Shown in pieces: positions 1 to 7,198 of a stretch of 64,000 nt of DNA. Below the pieces are notes generated by a model. That model saw only the letters and a list, made by a program, of their open reading frames with translations. It was not told the DNA's origin and searched no databases. The position numbers were made by a program, and so were the translations under genes. The stretch's first letter is position 1. Every line of letters begins with the position of its first letter. The DNA is from DATEDA01 sp963827595 (GTDB lineage: Bacteria > Pseudomonadota > Gammaproteobacteria > Burkholderiales > SG8-39), in assembly GCA_963827595.1 (NCBI GenBank), contig CAWHBT010000005.1, forward strand, positions 124,001 through 188,000, read 5' to 3'.

Positions 1-725
1 TGAAGTCGAGCGCCGCGGAGCTCCTGACCAGCCACCGCGACGACCCGGTCCTCGCCACCTGGCGCTACGGGCTCGGCCGCGCGGCGGCGTTCACTTCGGA
101 CGCGAACGCGCGGTGGGCGGGCTCCTGGCTGCAGTGGGCGGAGTTCAACAAGTTCTGGTCGCAGCTCGTGCGCTGGACCCTGCGCAGCGCCGCGACCGGG
201 GACACCGCGGTGAGCGTCGTGCGGCGCGACGGCCACGGCGAGGTGTTCGTCGATGCGGTCGACGCGAACGGCGCCTTCATCAACTTCCTCGAGACGCAGA
301 TCGGCGTCGTGGCTCCGGACCGCAGCCGCACCGTGATCGACCTGGAGCAGGTCGGCCCGGGCCGCTATCTCGGCCGGTTCGCGGCGACCCAGGAGGGCGT
401 CTACCTCGTGGGCATGACGCAGCGCAAGGGCGATCGCGTGCTCGGCTCGCAGCTCACGGGCCTCGTGGTCCCCTACGCCGAGGAGCTGCGCGAGCTGGGG
501 CCGGATGAGAACCTGCTGAAGCAGCTCGCCGAAGCGACCGGCGGTTCGGAGCTGTCCGATCCGCGCGCGGTGTTCCGCGAAGCGCGGCGGCCGTTCCGCG
601 TCGCCCTCGAGATCTGGCCGTGGCTGGTCGCGCTGGCCGCGGCGCTGGTGCTCCCGGAAATCGCCCTGCGCCGCGCGGATCTCGACGCGTGGCTCCGTCG
701 GCGCCGGAAGCGGGATCGATACTAA
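1..725 (+). CDS. C-terminal part of a large membrane protein (amidotransferase-like / VWA-associated type), truncated by the window edge
   Basis: Only about 240 C-terminal codons are present; the frame is open from base 3 to a TAA at 723-725. The stretch LATWRYGLGRAAAFTSD followed by WAGSWLQW resembles the end of the large bacterial membrane proteins that carry a class I glutamine-amidotransferase-like fold beside BatA/VWA-type regions. A beta-rich region follows, then one hydrophobic segment (WPWLVALAAALVLPEIAL) and a very basic tail, which suggests a C-terminal membrane anchor. The family assignment is from memory of this C-terminal signature; the function is unknown. The next gene is convergent. 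Confidence 0.6.
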   Translation, partial: KSSAAELLTSHRDDPVLATWRYGLGRAAAFTSDANARWAGSWLQWAEFNKFWSQLVRWTLRSAATGDTAVSVVRRDGHGEVFVDAVDANGAFINFLETQIGVVAPDRSRTVIDLEQVGPGRYLGRFAATQEGVYLVGMTQRKGDRVLGSQLTGLVVPYAEELRELGPDENLLKQLAEATGGSELSDPRAVFREARRPFRVALEIWPWLVALAAALVLPEIALRRADLDAWLRRRRKRDRY

Positions 726-726
726 G

Positions 727-1557
727 TCACCCTTCGAAACCGAACAATCGCCGCGGCGTGTCCCAGAGGACCTTGCGACGCGCGGCGGCGTCGGGCAGCC
801 AGGTCTCGACGAACTTCAGCACCGGCCCGTAGTCGACGCGCTCCGGCATCCGGAGGAACGGCCAGTCCGAGCCCCAGATGCAGGCGTCGGGCGTGTAGGT
901 GTCGATGATGGCGCGGACGTACGGCAGGGTGTCCTCGTACGGCGCGCCGCCGCGCGAGAAACGGAACGGCCCCGAGAGCTTGACCGTCGCGCGTCCGGTG
1001 CGGGCGAGGTCCAGCAAGGCCTTGAATCCGGGTTGGCCGAGGCCGGCCTCGGGCGCGGGACGCCCGCAATGATCAATGAGGATGCGCACGCCGGAGCGCT
1101 CGAGCAGCGGCGCGAGCTCGGCGAGCTGATCCTTTTCCACCTGGACTTGCGCGAACAGATCGAGCGCGGCGAGTTTCGTCAGGAGGTCGGCCGCGCCGGC
1201 AAAGCGCGCCACGCCGTGCGCGATGGCATCGAGGCGAACGCCGACCACCCCCGCCGACTTCAGGCGCTCGAGTTCGGCCGCCGGCGCGTCGACGGGCACC
1301 ACGGCGATGCCCTTGAAGCGGCCGCCGCTCGCGGCGATGGCGTCGAGCAGGCAGCGGTTGTCGGGACCGTATCCCGAGGTCGGCCCGACGACGAGGGCGC
1401 CGCGGACGCCATGCGCGTCCAGGACCCGCAGGAAGTGCCTCGCGGTGCCGACCTCGTGCGGCGGCGGCTTGTAGGCCGCGTCGACGGCATACGGGAACCG
1501 CGCCGGGTCGAGGACGTGGTTGTGGCAGTCGATCTTGGGCTCGTCGTGAAGGCTCAT
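727..1557 (-). CDS. Amidohydrolase-family (COG3618-like) lactonase/hydrolase
   Basis: 276 aa, the usual size of TIM-barrel amidohydrolase-2 proteins such as 2-pyrone-4,6-dicarboxylate lactonase and sugar lactonases. The metal-binding H-x-H is near the N terminus (DCHNHV, residues 10-15). LIDHCGRP and the late WGSDWPF motif supply the other conserved His and Asp of this superfamily. Known members hydrolyse lactones or decarboxylate aromatic acids; the substrate here cannot be read from sequence. It is divergent from a D-erythronate dehydrogenase-like gene about 105 bp away, which makes an aldonolactone substrate plausible (inference). The start ATG at 1557 gives MSLHDEPKIDCHNH, a natural N terminus. 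Confidence 0.8.
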   Translation of the reverse strand: MSLHDEPKIDCHNHVLDPARFPYAVDAAYKPPPHEVGTARHFLRVLDAHGVRGALVVGPTSGYGPDNRCLLDAIAASGGRFKGIAVVPVDAPAAELERLKSAGVVGVRLDAIAHGVARFAGAADLLTKLAALDLFAQVQVEKDQLAELAPLLERSGVRILIDHCGRPAPEAGLGQPGFKALLDLARTGRATVKLSGPFRFSRGGAPYEDTLPYVRAIIDTYTPDACIWGSDWPFLRMPERVDYGPVLKFVETWLPDAAARRKVLWDTPRRLFGFEG

Positions 1558-1662
1558 CGCGGCACCTTGCGGCTCGGCGCGTGGACTCTAGGGGCGGGCG
1601 ATCCGGCCGTCAACAACGGCTAGAATCGCGCGGCTGCGACTGCATCTGGCGGGGGAGACGGC

Positions 1663-2637
1663 ATGAAGGTGTTCATCACGGGCGGCGGCGGCTTCATCGG
1701 CTACCGGCTCGCCCGCAAGCTGCTCGAACGCGGAACGCTGGCGGGGCCTGATGGAACGGCGACGCCGATCAGCGCGATCAGGCTATTCGACGCCGCCTTT
1801 CCGCCGCACCCCGACCCGCGCCTCGAGTGCGTGACCGGCGACGTCGCCGCACCTGAAGCGATCGCGGCGGCGCTCGCTCCCGACACGGGGTCGGTGTTCC
1901 ACCTGGCGGCGGTCGTGAGCGGCGGGGCCGAGGCCGACTTCGACCTCGGCTATCGCGTCAACCTTGACGGCACGCGGCTCGTCCTCGAGCAGTGCCGCAG
2001 GCTGCGGCGGCCGCCGCGGCTGGTGTTCGCGAGCTCGGTGGCGGCGTTCGGCGGGAGCCTTCCCGAGGTGCTCGACGACGGGACGATCGCGAACCCGCAG
2101 ACCTCCTACGGCGCGCAGAAGGTGATCGGCGAGTACCTCGTCACCGACTACACCCGCAAGGGATTCATCGACGGCCGCAGCCTGCGCCTGCCGACCATCG
2201 TCGTGCGGCCGGGTCGGCCGAACCTCGCCGCGTCGTCGTTCGCGAGCGGCATCATCCGCGAGCCGCTGAACGGCGCGCCATCCGACTGCCCGGTGGCCCT
2301 TGAGACCGGAATCTGGCTGCTCTCGCCACGCCGCGTGGTCGAGGCGTTCATCCATGCTCACGACCTCCCGGCGTCGGCCTGGGGCGCGAGCCGGGTCGTC
2401 AACCTGCCCGGGATCACGGTCACCGTGCGGGAGGCGGTCGACGCGCTGCACCGCATCGCCGGGCCGACGGTCGCGGCGCGCGTGCAGCACAAGCCCGACC
2501 CGCGGATCGAGGCGATCGTTCGGACGTGGCCGGTGCGGTTCTGCACCCCGCGCGCGCTGGCGATGGGGTTCGCGGCGGACCCGGACGTCGATGCCGTGAT
2601 CGGCGACTACATCCGCGACGAGGGCATCCGGCTCTGA
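1663..2637 (+). CDS. denD: D-erythronate dehydrogenase-like NAD-dependent epimerase/dehydrogenase
   Basis: 324 aa extended short-chain dehydrogenase. The N-terminal Rossmann motif GGGGFIG binds NAD, and the catalytic Y-x3-K is in SYGAQKVIGEY with SSVAAFGG supplying the Ser. The C-terminal region (RPGRPNLAASSFASGI, LLSPRRVVEAFIHAHD) is that of the DenD family, which oxidises D-erythronate at C2 to 2-keto-D-erythronate in tetronate catabolism. The partners otnI/otnK/otnC are not visible in this window. A -10-like TAGAAT lies at 1621-1626, and GGGGGAGA before the ATG is a good ribosome site. The family is fairly sure; the exact substrate is less so. Confidence 0.75.
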   Translation: MKVFITGGGGFIGYRLARKLLERGTLAGPDGTATPISAIRLFDAAFPPHPDPRLECVTGDVAAPEAIAAALAPDTGSVFHLAAVVSGGAEADFDLGYRVNLDGTRLVLEQCRRLRRPPRLVFASSVAAFGGSLPEVLDDGTIANPQTSYGAQKVIGEYLVTDYTRKGFIDGRSLRLPTIVVRPGRPNLAASSFASGIIREPLNGAPSDCPVALETGIWLLSPRRVVEAFIHAHDLPASAWGASRVVNLPGITVTVREAVDALHRIAGPTVAARVQHKPDPRIEAIVRTWPVRFCTPRALAMGFAADPDVDAVIGDYIRDEGIRL

Positions 2638-2674
2638 AGCGGGCCTGAGCGCGTACGGCGCGGCGCGCGGCTGG

Positions 2675-3454
2675 CTACCGCTTCTCCAGCTCGCTGAGCT
2701 GGGGGCTCTTGGGGAAGTTGGTTTTGAAGACCCGGAGCGCGTCGTCGCGGAGGTCGATCATCCCCAGCCGATCGTAGGCACGCACGAGCACCGCGAGCGC
2801 CTGCTCGATCGCCGGGGTGTCCGGATAGGTCTTCAGCGCGTACGAGGCGCGGTTCACGGCGGCAACGTACGCGCCACGCTTGAGGTACCACTGCGCGACG
2901 TAGACCTCGTGCCAGGCGAGGCCGTTGACGAGGAATTTCATCCGCGCCGTCGCGTCCGGCGAGTACTTGCTGTCGGGGAATCGCGTCACCAGTTCCTTGA
3001 AGGCGCCGAAGGAGTCCCGGGCAGAACGCGGATCGCGCTCGGCCGGATCCTGCTTCGACCATTGGGCGAGGAAGCTCTGGTCCTCGTAGAAGTTGACCAC
3101 GCCCTTGAGGTAGTACGCGTAGTCGACGTTCGGATGGGTCGGGTGGAGCTTGATGAACCGGTCGCACGCGGCGATCGCGGAGGCCGGCTCGCCGTCGCGG
3201 TAGTAGGCGTAGGCGCTGTCGAGCTGCGCCTGCTGCGCGTAGCGGCCGAACGGATAGCGCGCCTCGAGCTTCTCGAAGTACTTCACCGCCGTCGCCCAGT
3301 TGCCGCCGTTCATCGCGTCCTTCGCCTCGCTGTAGAGGCGTTGCGCGGACCAGCCGACGGTCTCGTCCTGCTCGGCGGTGAGCTTGTCCCACCAGGCGCA
3401 CCCGGTGAGCCCGAGGACGAGTACAACCGCTACACTACGCAGCATGCGTGTCAT
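2675..3454 (-). CDS. bamD: Outer membrane protein assembly factor BamD (ComL) lipoprotein
   Basis: 259 aa. A short signal peptide ends in the lipobox LTGC, so the mature protein is a lipoprotein from Cys19. TPR-like repeats follow (NWATAVKYFEKLEARYPFG, then SAIAACDRFIKLHPTHP and DYAYYLKGVVNFYED), as in BamD/YfiO. BamD is the essential lipoprotein of the BAM complex that binds BamA and inserts beta-barrel proteins in the outer membrane. Two in-frame ATGs (3454 and 3445) are possible; the second still leaves a 15-residue signal peptide. Each start overlaps an ATG of the divergent rluD, so the two genes have almost no intergenic DNA. A perfect TATAAT on this strand lies just upstream, inside rluD. 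Confidence 0.95.
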   Translation of the reverse strand: MTRMLRSVAVVLVLGLTGCAWWDKLTAEQDETVGWSAQRLYSEAKDAMNGGNWATAVKYFEKLEARYPFGRYAQQAQLDSAYAYYRDGEPASAIAACDRFIKLHPTHPNVDYAYYLKGVVNFYEDQSFLAQWSKQDPAERDPRSARDSFGAFKELVTRFPDSKYSPDATARMKFLVNGLAWHEVYVAQWYLKRGAYVAAVNRASYALKTYPDTPAIEQALAVLVRAYDRLGMIDLRDDALRVFKTNFPKSPQLSELEKR

Positions 3455-4400
3455 GAGCGCTCGCGACGAAACGCAACCGCACGATTATATCCCGGCGGTC
3501 GAGCGCCTCGTCCCGCCGGAGCTCGCCGGCCTGCGGCTCGACCAGGCGCTCGCGCGCCTGTTCCCCGAGCATTCCCGCACGCGTCTCCAGACCTGGGTAC
3601 GCGACGGGCGCGTGACCGTCGACGCGGCGCGCGCCGACGTGAAGCGCAAGGTGTGGGGCGGCGAGCGCGTGGCGCTCGCGCGCGAGCGCGCCGCGACCGA
3701 CGCCGCTTTCCGGCCGGAACCGATCGCGCTCGCGATCGTGCACGAGGATGCCGCGCTCCTCGTCGTCGACAAGCCGGCGGGCCTCGTCGTGCACCCGGGC
3801 CACGGGAACCGCGAAGGGACGCTCGCTAACGCGCTCGTCCATCGCACGCCGCAGCTCGCGGCCGTGCCCCGCGCCGGCATCGTCCACCGCCTCGACAAGG
3901 ACACTTCGGGGCTGCTGGTCGTCGCGAAAACCCCGGAGGCGCAGACAAGCCTCGTGCGCCAGCTCGCCGCACGAACGGTGAAGCGCGAGTACCTTGCGCT
4001 CGTGCGCGGCGCAGTGAGCCGCGATGGCCACGTCGACGCGCCCATCGGTCGCCATCGGATCGCCCGGACCCGGATGGCCGTCACCGCGCGGGGGAAACCG
4101 GCCCGAACCTGGTATCGCGTGCTCGAGCGCTTCGCCGGCGCCACGCTGCTCGCCGTGACCCTCGAGACCGGGCGCACGCACCAGATCCGCGTCCACATGC
4201 ACGCCATCGGCCACCCCTTGGTCGGCGATCCCACGTACGGCGCGCGCGCGCGGGGCGACGACCCGCTCGCCCGCTTTCCGCGGCAGGCGCTACACGCGGC
4301 GCGCCTCGGGCTCGTGCATCCCGCGACCGGGCTCGCCTGCGAGTGGCGGTCGCCGGTGCCGGAGGATCTGGGCGCGCTGCTCGAGCGGCTCCGGCGATGA
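3453..4400 (+). CDS. rluD: 23S rRNA pseudouridine synthase RluD (RluA family)
   Basis: About 315 aa. An N-terminal S4 RNA-binding domain (GLRLDQALARLFP, SRTRLQTWVRDGRVTVD) is followed by the RluA catalytic domain, with catalytic Asp in HRLDKDTSGLLVVAK and the downstream TGRTHQIRVHM motif. RluD makes the pseudouridines in helix 69 of 23S rRNA. The start could be ATG 3453 or ATG 3444; both sit in palindromes (TCATGA, GCATGC) that also provide bamD start codons on the other strand. The stop TGA overlaps the ATG of the next gene (ATGA at 4397-4400), so rluD and pgeF are translationally coupled. Confidence 0.93.
   Translation: MSARDETQPHDYIPAVERLVPPELAGLRLDQALARLFPEHSRTRLQTWVRDGRVTVDAARADVKRKVWGGERVALARERAATDAAFRPEPIALAIVHEDAALLVVDKPAGLVVHPGHGNREGTLANALVHRTPQLAAVPRAGIVHRLDKDTSGLLVVAKTPEAQTSLVRQLAARTVKREYLALVRGAVSRDGHVDAPIGRHRIARTRMAVTARGKPARTWYRVLERFAGATLLAVTLETGRTHQIRVHMHAIGHPLVGDPTYGARARGDDPLARFPRQALHAARLGLVHPATGLACEWRSPVPEDLGALLERLRR
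3484..3489 (-). promoter_or_regulatory. Candidate -10 element of bamD inside rluD
   Basis: On the minus strand these bases read TATAAT, an exact sigma-70 -10 hexamer, which is striking in DNA of this GC content. A start point about 7 nt downstream would give a leader of roughly 20 nt before the bamD ATG at 3454. No good -35 is visible at 16-18 bp spacing. The site lies in the first codons of rluD. Confidence 0.5.
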
Positions 4401-5134
4401 CGTCGCCCGCCCCGGACTGGATCGTGCCGGACTGGCCCGCGCCACCTACCGTTCGAGCGCTGGTGACCACGCGCGCCGGCGGCGCGAGCCGCGGCCCGTA
4501 TGCCTTCTTCAATCTGGACCCGCGCGTGGGCGACGATCCGTCCGCGGTGGAGCGCAATCGCGAGACGCTGCGGAGCGCGCTGCCCGCCGATCCGCTGTGG
4601 CTGCACCAGGTGCACGGGGCTCAAGTCGTCGCGGCCGAGTCCGCTCCTGCGCGGCCGCGCGCCGACGGCGCGGTCGCGCGGACGCGCCACAGCGTGTGCG
4701 CCGTGCTGACCGCCGACTGCCTCCCGGTGCTGCTCGCGAGCCGCCACGGCGACGTCGTCGGCATCGCGCACGCGGGCTGGCGGGGTCTCGCGGCGGGCGT
4801 CATCGAGGCGACCGTCGCGCGCATGGCGGTGGCGGCCGCGCAGATCGTCGCCTGGCTCGGTCCGGCGATCGGTCCGCGCGCCTACGAGGTCGGGCAGGAC
4901 GTGTACGACGTTTTCGTGGCCGCGGACGCGGGTGCCGTGCCGGCGTTCACCGCGCTCGGCGGCGGCAAGCACCTCGCCGATCTCTATGCGCTCGCGCGGC
5001 GGCGGCTCGGGGCTGCCGGCGTTGCGGCGGTCTACGGGGGCGGCTTCTGCACGCACGCGGAGGATCAGCGCTTCTACTCCTACCGCAGGGACCGGACCAC
5101 CGGCCGGTTCGCGAGCCTGGTCTGGATGGAGTGA
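4397..5134 (+). CDS. pgeF: PgeF/YfiH family purine nucleoside phosphorylase-type multicopper-like protein
   Basis: 245 aa. It has the family signature residues: LWLHQVHGAQVV, ADCLPVLLAS, GIAHAGWRGLAAGVIEA and FCTHAEDQRFYSYRRD. These contain the Cys/His metal-binding cluster of the DUF152/LACC1 fold. Family members act on purine nucleosides and on peptidoglycan-precursor editing (PgeF in E. coli removes misincorporated L-Ser from UDP-MurNAc). Location after rluD is the standard order in beta- and gammaproteobacteria. The ATG at 4397 is chosen because it overlaps the rluD stop. The stop TGA shares its A with the ATG of the ZIP gene. Confidence 0.88.
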   Translation: MTSPAPDWIVPDWPAPPTVRALVTTRAGGASRGPYAFFNLDPRVGDDPSAVERNRETLRSALPADPLWLHQVHGAQVVAAESAPARPRADGAVARTRHSVCAVLTADCLPVLLASRHGDVVGIAHAGWRGLAAGVIEATVARMAVAAAQIVAWLGPAIGPRAYEVGQDVYDVFVAADAGAVPAFTALGGGKHLADLYALARRRLGAAGVAAVYGGGFCTHAEDQRFYSYRRDRTTGRFASLVWME

Positions 5135-5907
5135 TGGCGACGCTCGCGTACATCTCGGCGGCGAGCGTCATCGGCGGGGTCCTCTCCATCTGCATTGCCG
5201 CCGCGGTGTCGTTCGCCGCGCGCCCCCACTGGGTGAGCGCGCTGATCAGCTTCGCGATCGGCGCGCTGCTCGGGGCGGCGTTCCTCGACGTGTTACCGCA
5301 CGTGTTCGGCAACGCGAGCAACCTGGAGGCCGCCGCGGCGACAGTGCTCGCCGGGATCCTCGGGTTCTTCGTGCTGGAAAAGCTCGTGCTCTGGCGCCAT
5401 TACCACGTCGAGGACCTCGAGCCGCACGCCCCGCGGGGCGACGCGCACGACCACGGGCGCAGCGGGATGCTGATCCTCGTCGGGGACAGCTTCCACAACT
5501 TCGTGGACGGCATCCTCATCGCCGCGGCGTTCATGGAAAGCACGGCGCTCGGCCTCGTCACGGCGACTGCGGTGATCGCCCACGAGATTCCGCAGGAGGT
5601 CGGCGATTTCCTGATCCTGCTGCACTCGGGATACAGCAAGGCACGGGCGTTCGCGTTCAACCTGCTGTCGAGCCTCGCGATGGTGGTCGGAGCGCTCGGC
5701 GCGTACTTCGCGCTGCATGCACTGGAAGGGTGGGTGAACACGCTGCTCGCGCTCGCGGCCGCGAGCATGATCTACGTCGCGGTGGCGGACCTGATCCCCG
5801 GCCTGCACAAGCGCACCGAGCTCCGCGCCACGGCGCAGCAGGTCCTACTGATCGGGCTTGGCGTCATGACCGTCTGGTTGATCGGCCGCTTGGCGCACGG
5901 GGACTGA
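5134..5907 (+). CDS. ZIP-family divalent metal transporter
   Basis: 257 aa inner-membrane protein with about eight hydrophobic segments. The conserved ZIP metal-site helices are present: helix IV as HNFVDGILIAAAF and helix V as AHEIPQEVGDF. A His/Asp-rich loop (HAPRGDAHDHGRSG) between helices III and IV is the usual variable metal-binding loop. It probably imports Zn or Fe/Mn into the cytoplasm. The start ATG overlaps the pgeF stop (TGATG), so it is in one transcript with rluD-pgeF. The 3' end overlaps a small convergent gene by 63 bp. Confidence 0.9.
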   Translation: MATLAYISAASVIGGVLSICIAAAVSFAARPHWVSALISFAIGALLGAAFLDVLPHVFGNASNLEAAAATVLAGILGFFVLEKLVLWRHYHVEDLEPHAPRGDAHDHGRSGMLILVGDSFHNFVDGILIAAAFMESTALGLVTATAVIAHEIPQEVGDFLILLHSGYSKARAFAFNLLSSLAMVVGALGAYFALHALEGWVNTLLALAAASMIYVAVADLIPGLHKRTELRATAQQVLLIGLGVMTVWLIGRLAHGD

Positions 5908-6054
5908 GCGCCGGCGACGGCCGAACACCCAGACGAAGAGCGCGAGCGGCCCGAGGCCGTACAGGAGAAAGGTCAGCGCACCGCCCCAAAAGGTCGACGC
6001 GGTGGCCGCCATCAGCAACGTGACGTAGATCCACGCGATCGCGATGATGTACAT
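5845..6054 (-). CDS. Small two-helix inner-membrane protein, conserved hypothetical
   Basis: 69 aa. Two clear transmembrane segments (IIAIAWIYVTLLMAATA and FLLYGLGPLALFVWVF) are followed by a basic tail (GRRRRS), giving a cytoplasmic C terminus. I recall similar MYIIAIAW... small proteins in other betaproteobacteria but know no function. It is convergent with, and overlaps by 63 bp, the ZIP transporter. The hydrophobic pattern and natural start support a real gene. Confidence 0.65.
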   Translation of the reverse strand: MYIIAIAWIYVTLLMAATASTFWGGALTFLLYGLGPLALFVWVFGRRRRSVPVRQAADQPDGHDAKPDQ

Positions 6055-6081
6055 GATTCATTCTAGCCGCGGGGCGCTCGC

Positions 6082-7085
6082 ATGAAGCGGCTCGTCACCG
6101 GCGCAGCCGGCTTCATTGGCGCGGCGCTGTGCGACCGGCTGCTCGCGCGCGGCGACGAGGTGGTCGGCGTCGACAACCTCAACGACTACTACGAAGTTGC
6201 GCTGAAGGAGGCGCGCCTCGCGCGGCTTACCGGGCGGCCCGGGTTCGCCTTCGAGCGCCTCGACCTCGCGGACCGTGAGGCGACCGCGCGCGCTGTTCCG
6301 CGGGCGGCGGCTTCGACGTCGTCGTTCACCTGGCGGCGCAGGCCGGCGTGCGCTACTCGGTCGAGCGCCCCGACCGCTACGTCGACGCGAACCTGGTCGG
6401 GTTCGGCAACGTCCTCGAGGGCTGCCGACACGCGGGGGTGAGCCATCTCGTGTTCGCGTCGTCGAGCTCGGTCTACGGGCTGAACGCTGAGCTTCCCTTC
6501 GCCGAGCGCGACAACGTCGACCACCCGGTGTCGCTGTACGCCGCGACCAAGAAGGCGAACGAGCTCATGGCGCACGCCTATGCTCACCTGTTCGGCCTGC
6601 CCTGCACCGGGTTGCGGTTCTTCACGGTCTACGGCCCGTGGGGCCGGCCCGACATGTCCGCGTTCCTCTTCACGCGCGCGATCCTGGAGGGGCGTCCGAT
6701 CCAGGTGTTTAACGACGGCAAGATGCGGCGCGACTTCACCTATATCGACGATGTCATCGAGGGGGTCGTGCGCGTCGTTGACCGGGCGCCGCCGCGGCCC
6801 AATCCCACCGCACCGCCGACCCCCGCGACGAGCCCGGCGCCCTGGCGGATCTACAACATCGGCAACAACCGACCGGTTGAGCTGCTGCGCTACATCCAGC
6901 TGCTGGAGGAGGCGCTGGGCCGCAAGGCAACGATCGAGCTCGCGCCGCTGCAGGCCGGCGATGTGGTGGCGACGGCCGCCGACATCGCCGACCTCGAGCG
7001 CGAGGTCGGGTTCGCCCCGGCGACCCCGATCGAGGAGGGCATCCGGCGGTTCGTCGCGTGGTATCGGAGCTACTACCGCGTGTAG
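6082..7085 (+). CDS. UDP-glucuronate 4-epimerase-like (CapI/LspL) sugar-nucleotide epimerase, interrupted by one frameshift
   Basis: The two halves of one SDR epimerase lie in different frames. The first half (from ATG 6082) has the NAD motif GAAGFIG and VDNLNDYYEV. The second half resumes with GGFDVVVHLAAQAGVRYS and has SSSSVYG, YAATKKANE (catalytic Y-x3-K), FTVYGPWGRPDM and the long C-terminal substrate domain ending at 7085. The joined length of about 334 aa equals the family norm. One missing base in the GGGCGGCGG run near 6300-6310 explains the break: adding one G restores PRAGGFDVVV. CapI-type enzymes interconvert UDP-glucuronate and UDP-galacturonate for surface polysaccharide. Either a pseudogene or a sequence error. 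Confidence 0.85.
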
Positions 7086-7143
7086 GGTCAAAAGTTGTCC
7101 GGCGCGGACACGGTGGGCGGCGGACGCTGCCTTGACGCCCGGA

Positions 7144-7161
7144 TTGTGCGGTGCAATACTC
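7144..7161 (+). promoter_or_regulatory. Putative PhaR operator / promoter element of phaC
   Basis: The sequence TTGTGCGGTGCAATACTC matches the element between phasin and phaR (TTTGCAGTGCAAAATACTC) in the core TGCRGTGCA and the following ATACTC. Two PHA genes sharing this element points to PhaR, which represses phasin and PHA synthase genes in related bacteria. The assignment is inferred from the repeat and the context. Confidence 0.45.
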
Positions 7162-7198
7162 AATCGGTTTTGTCAGGAGCCGTTGCGCTGCAACCTCC

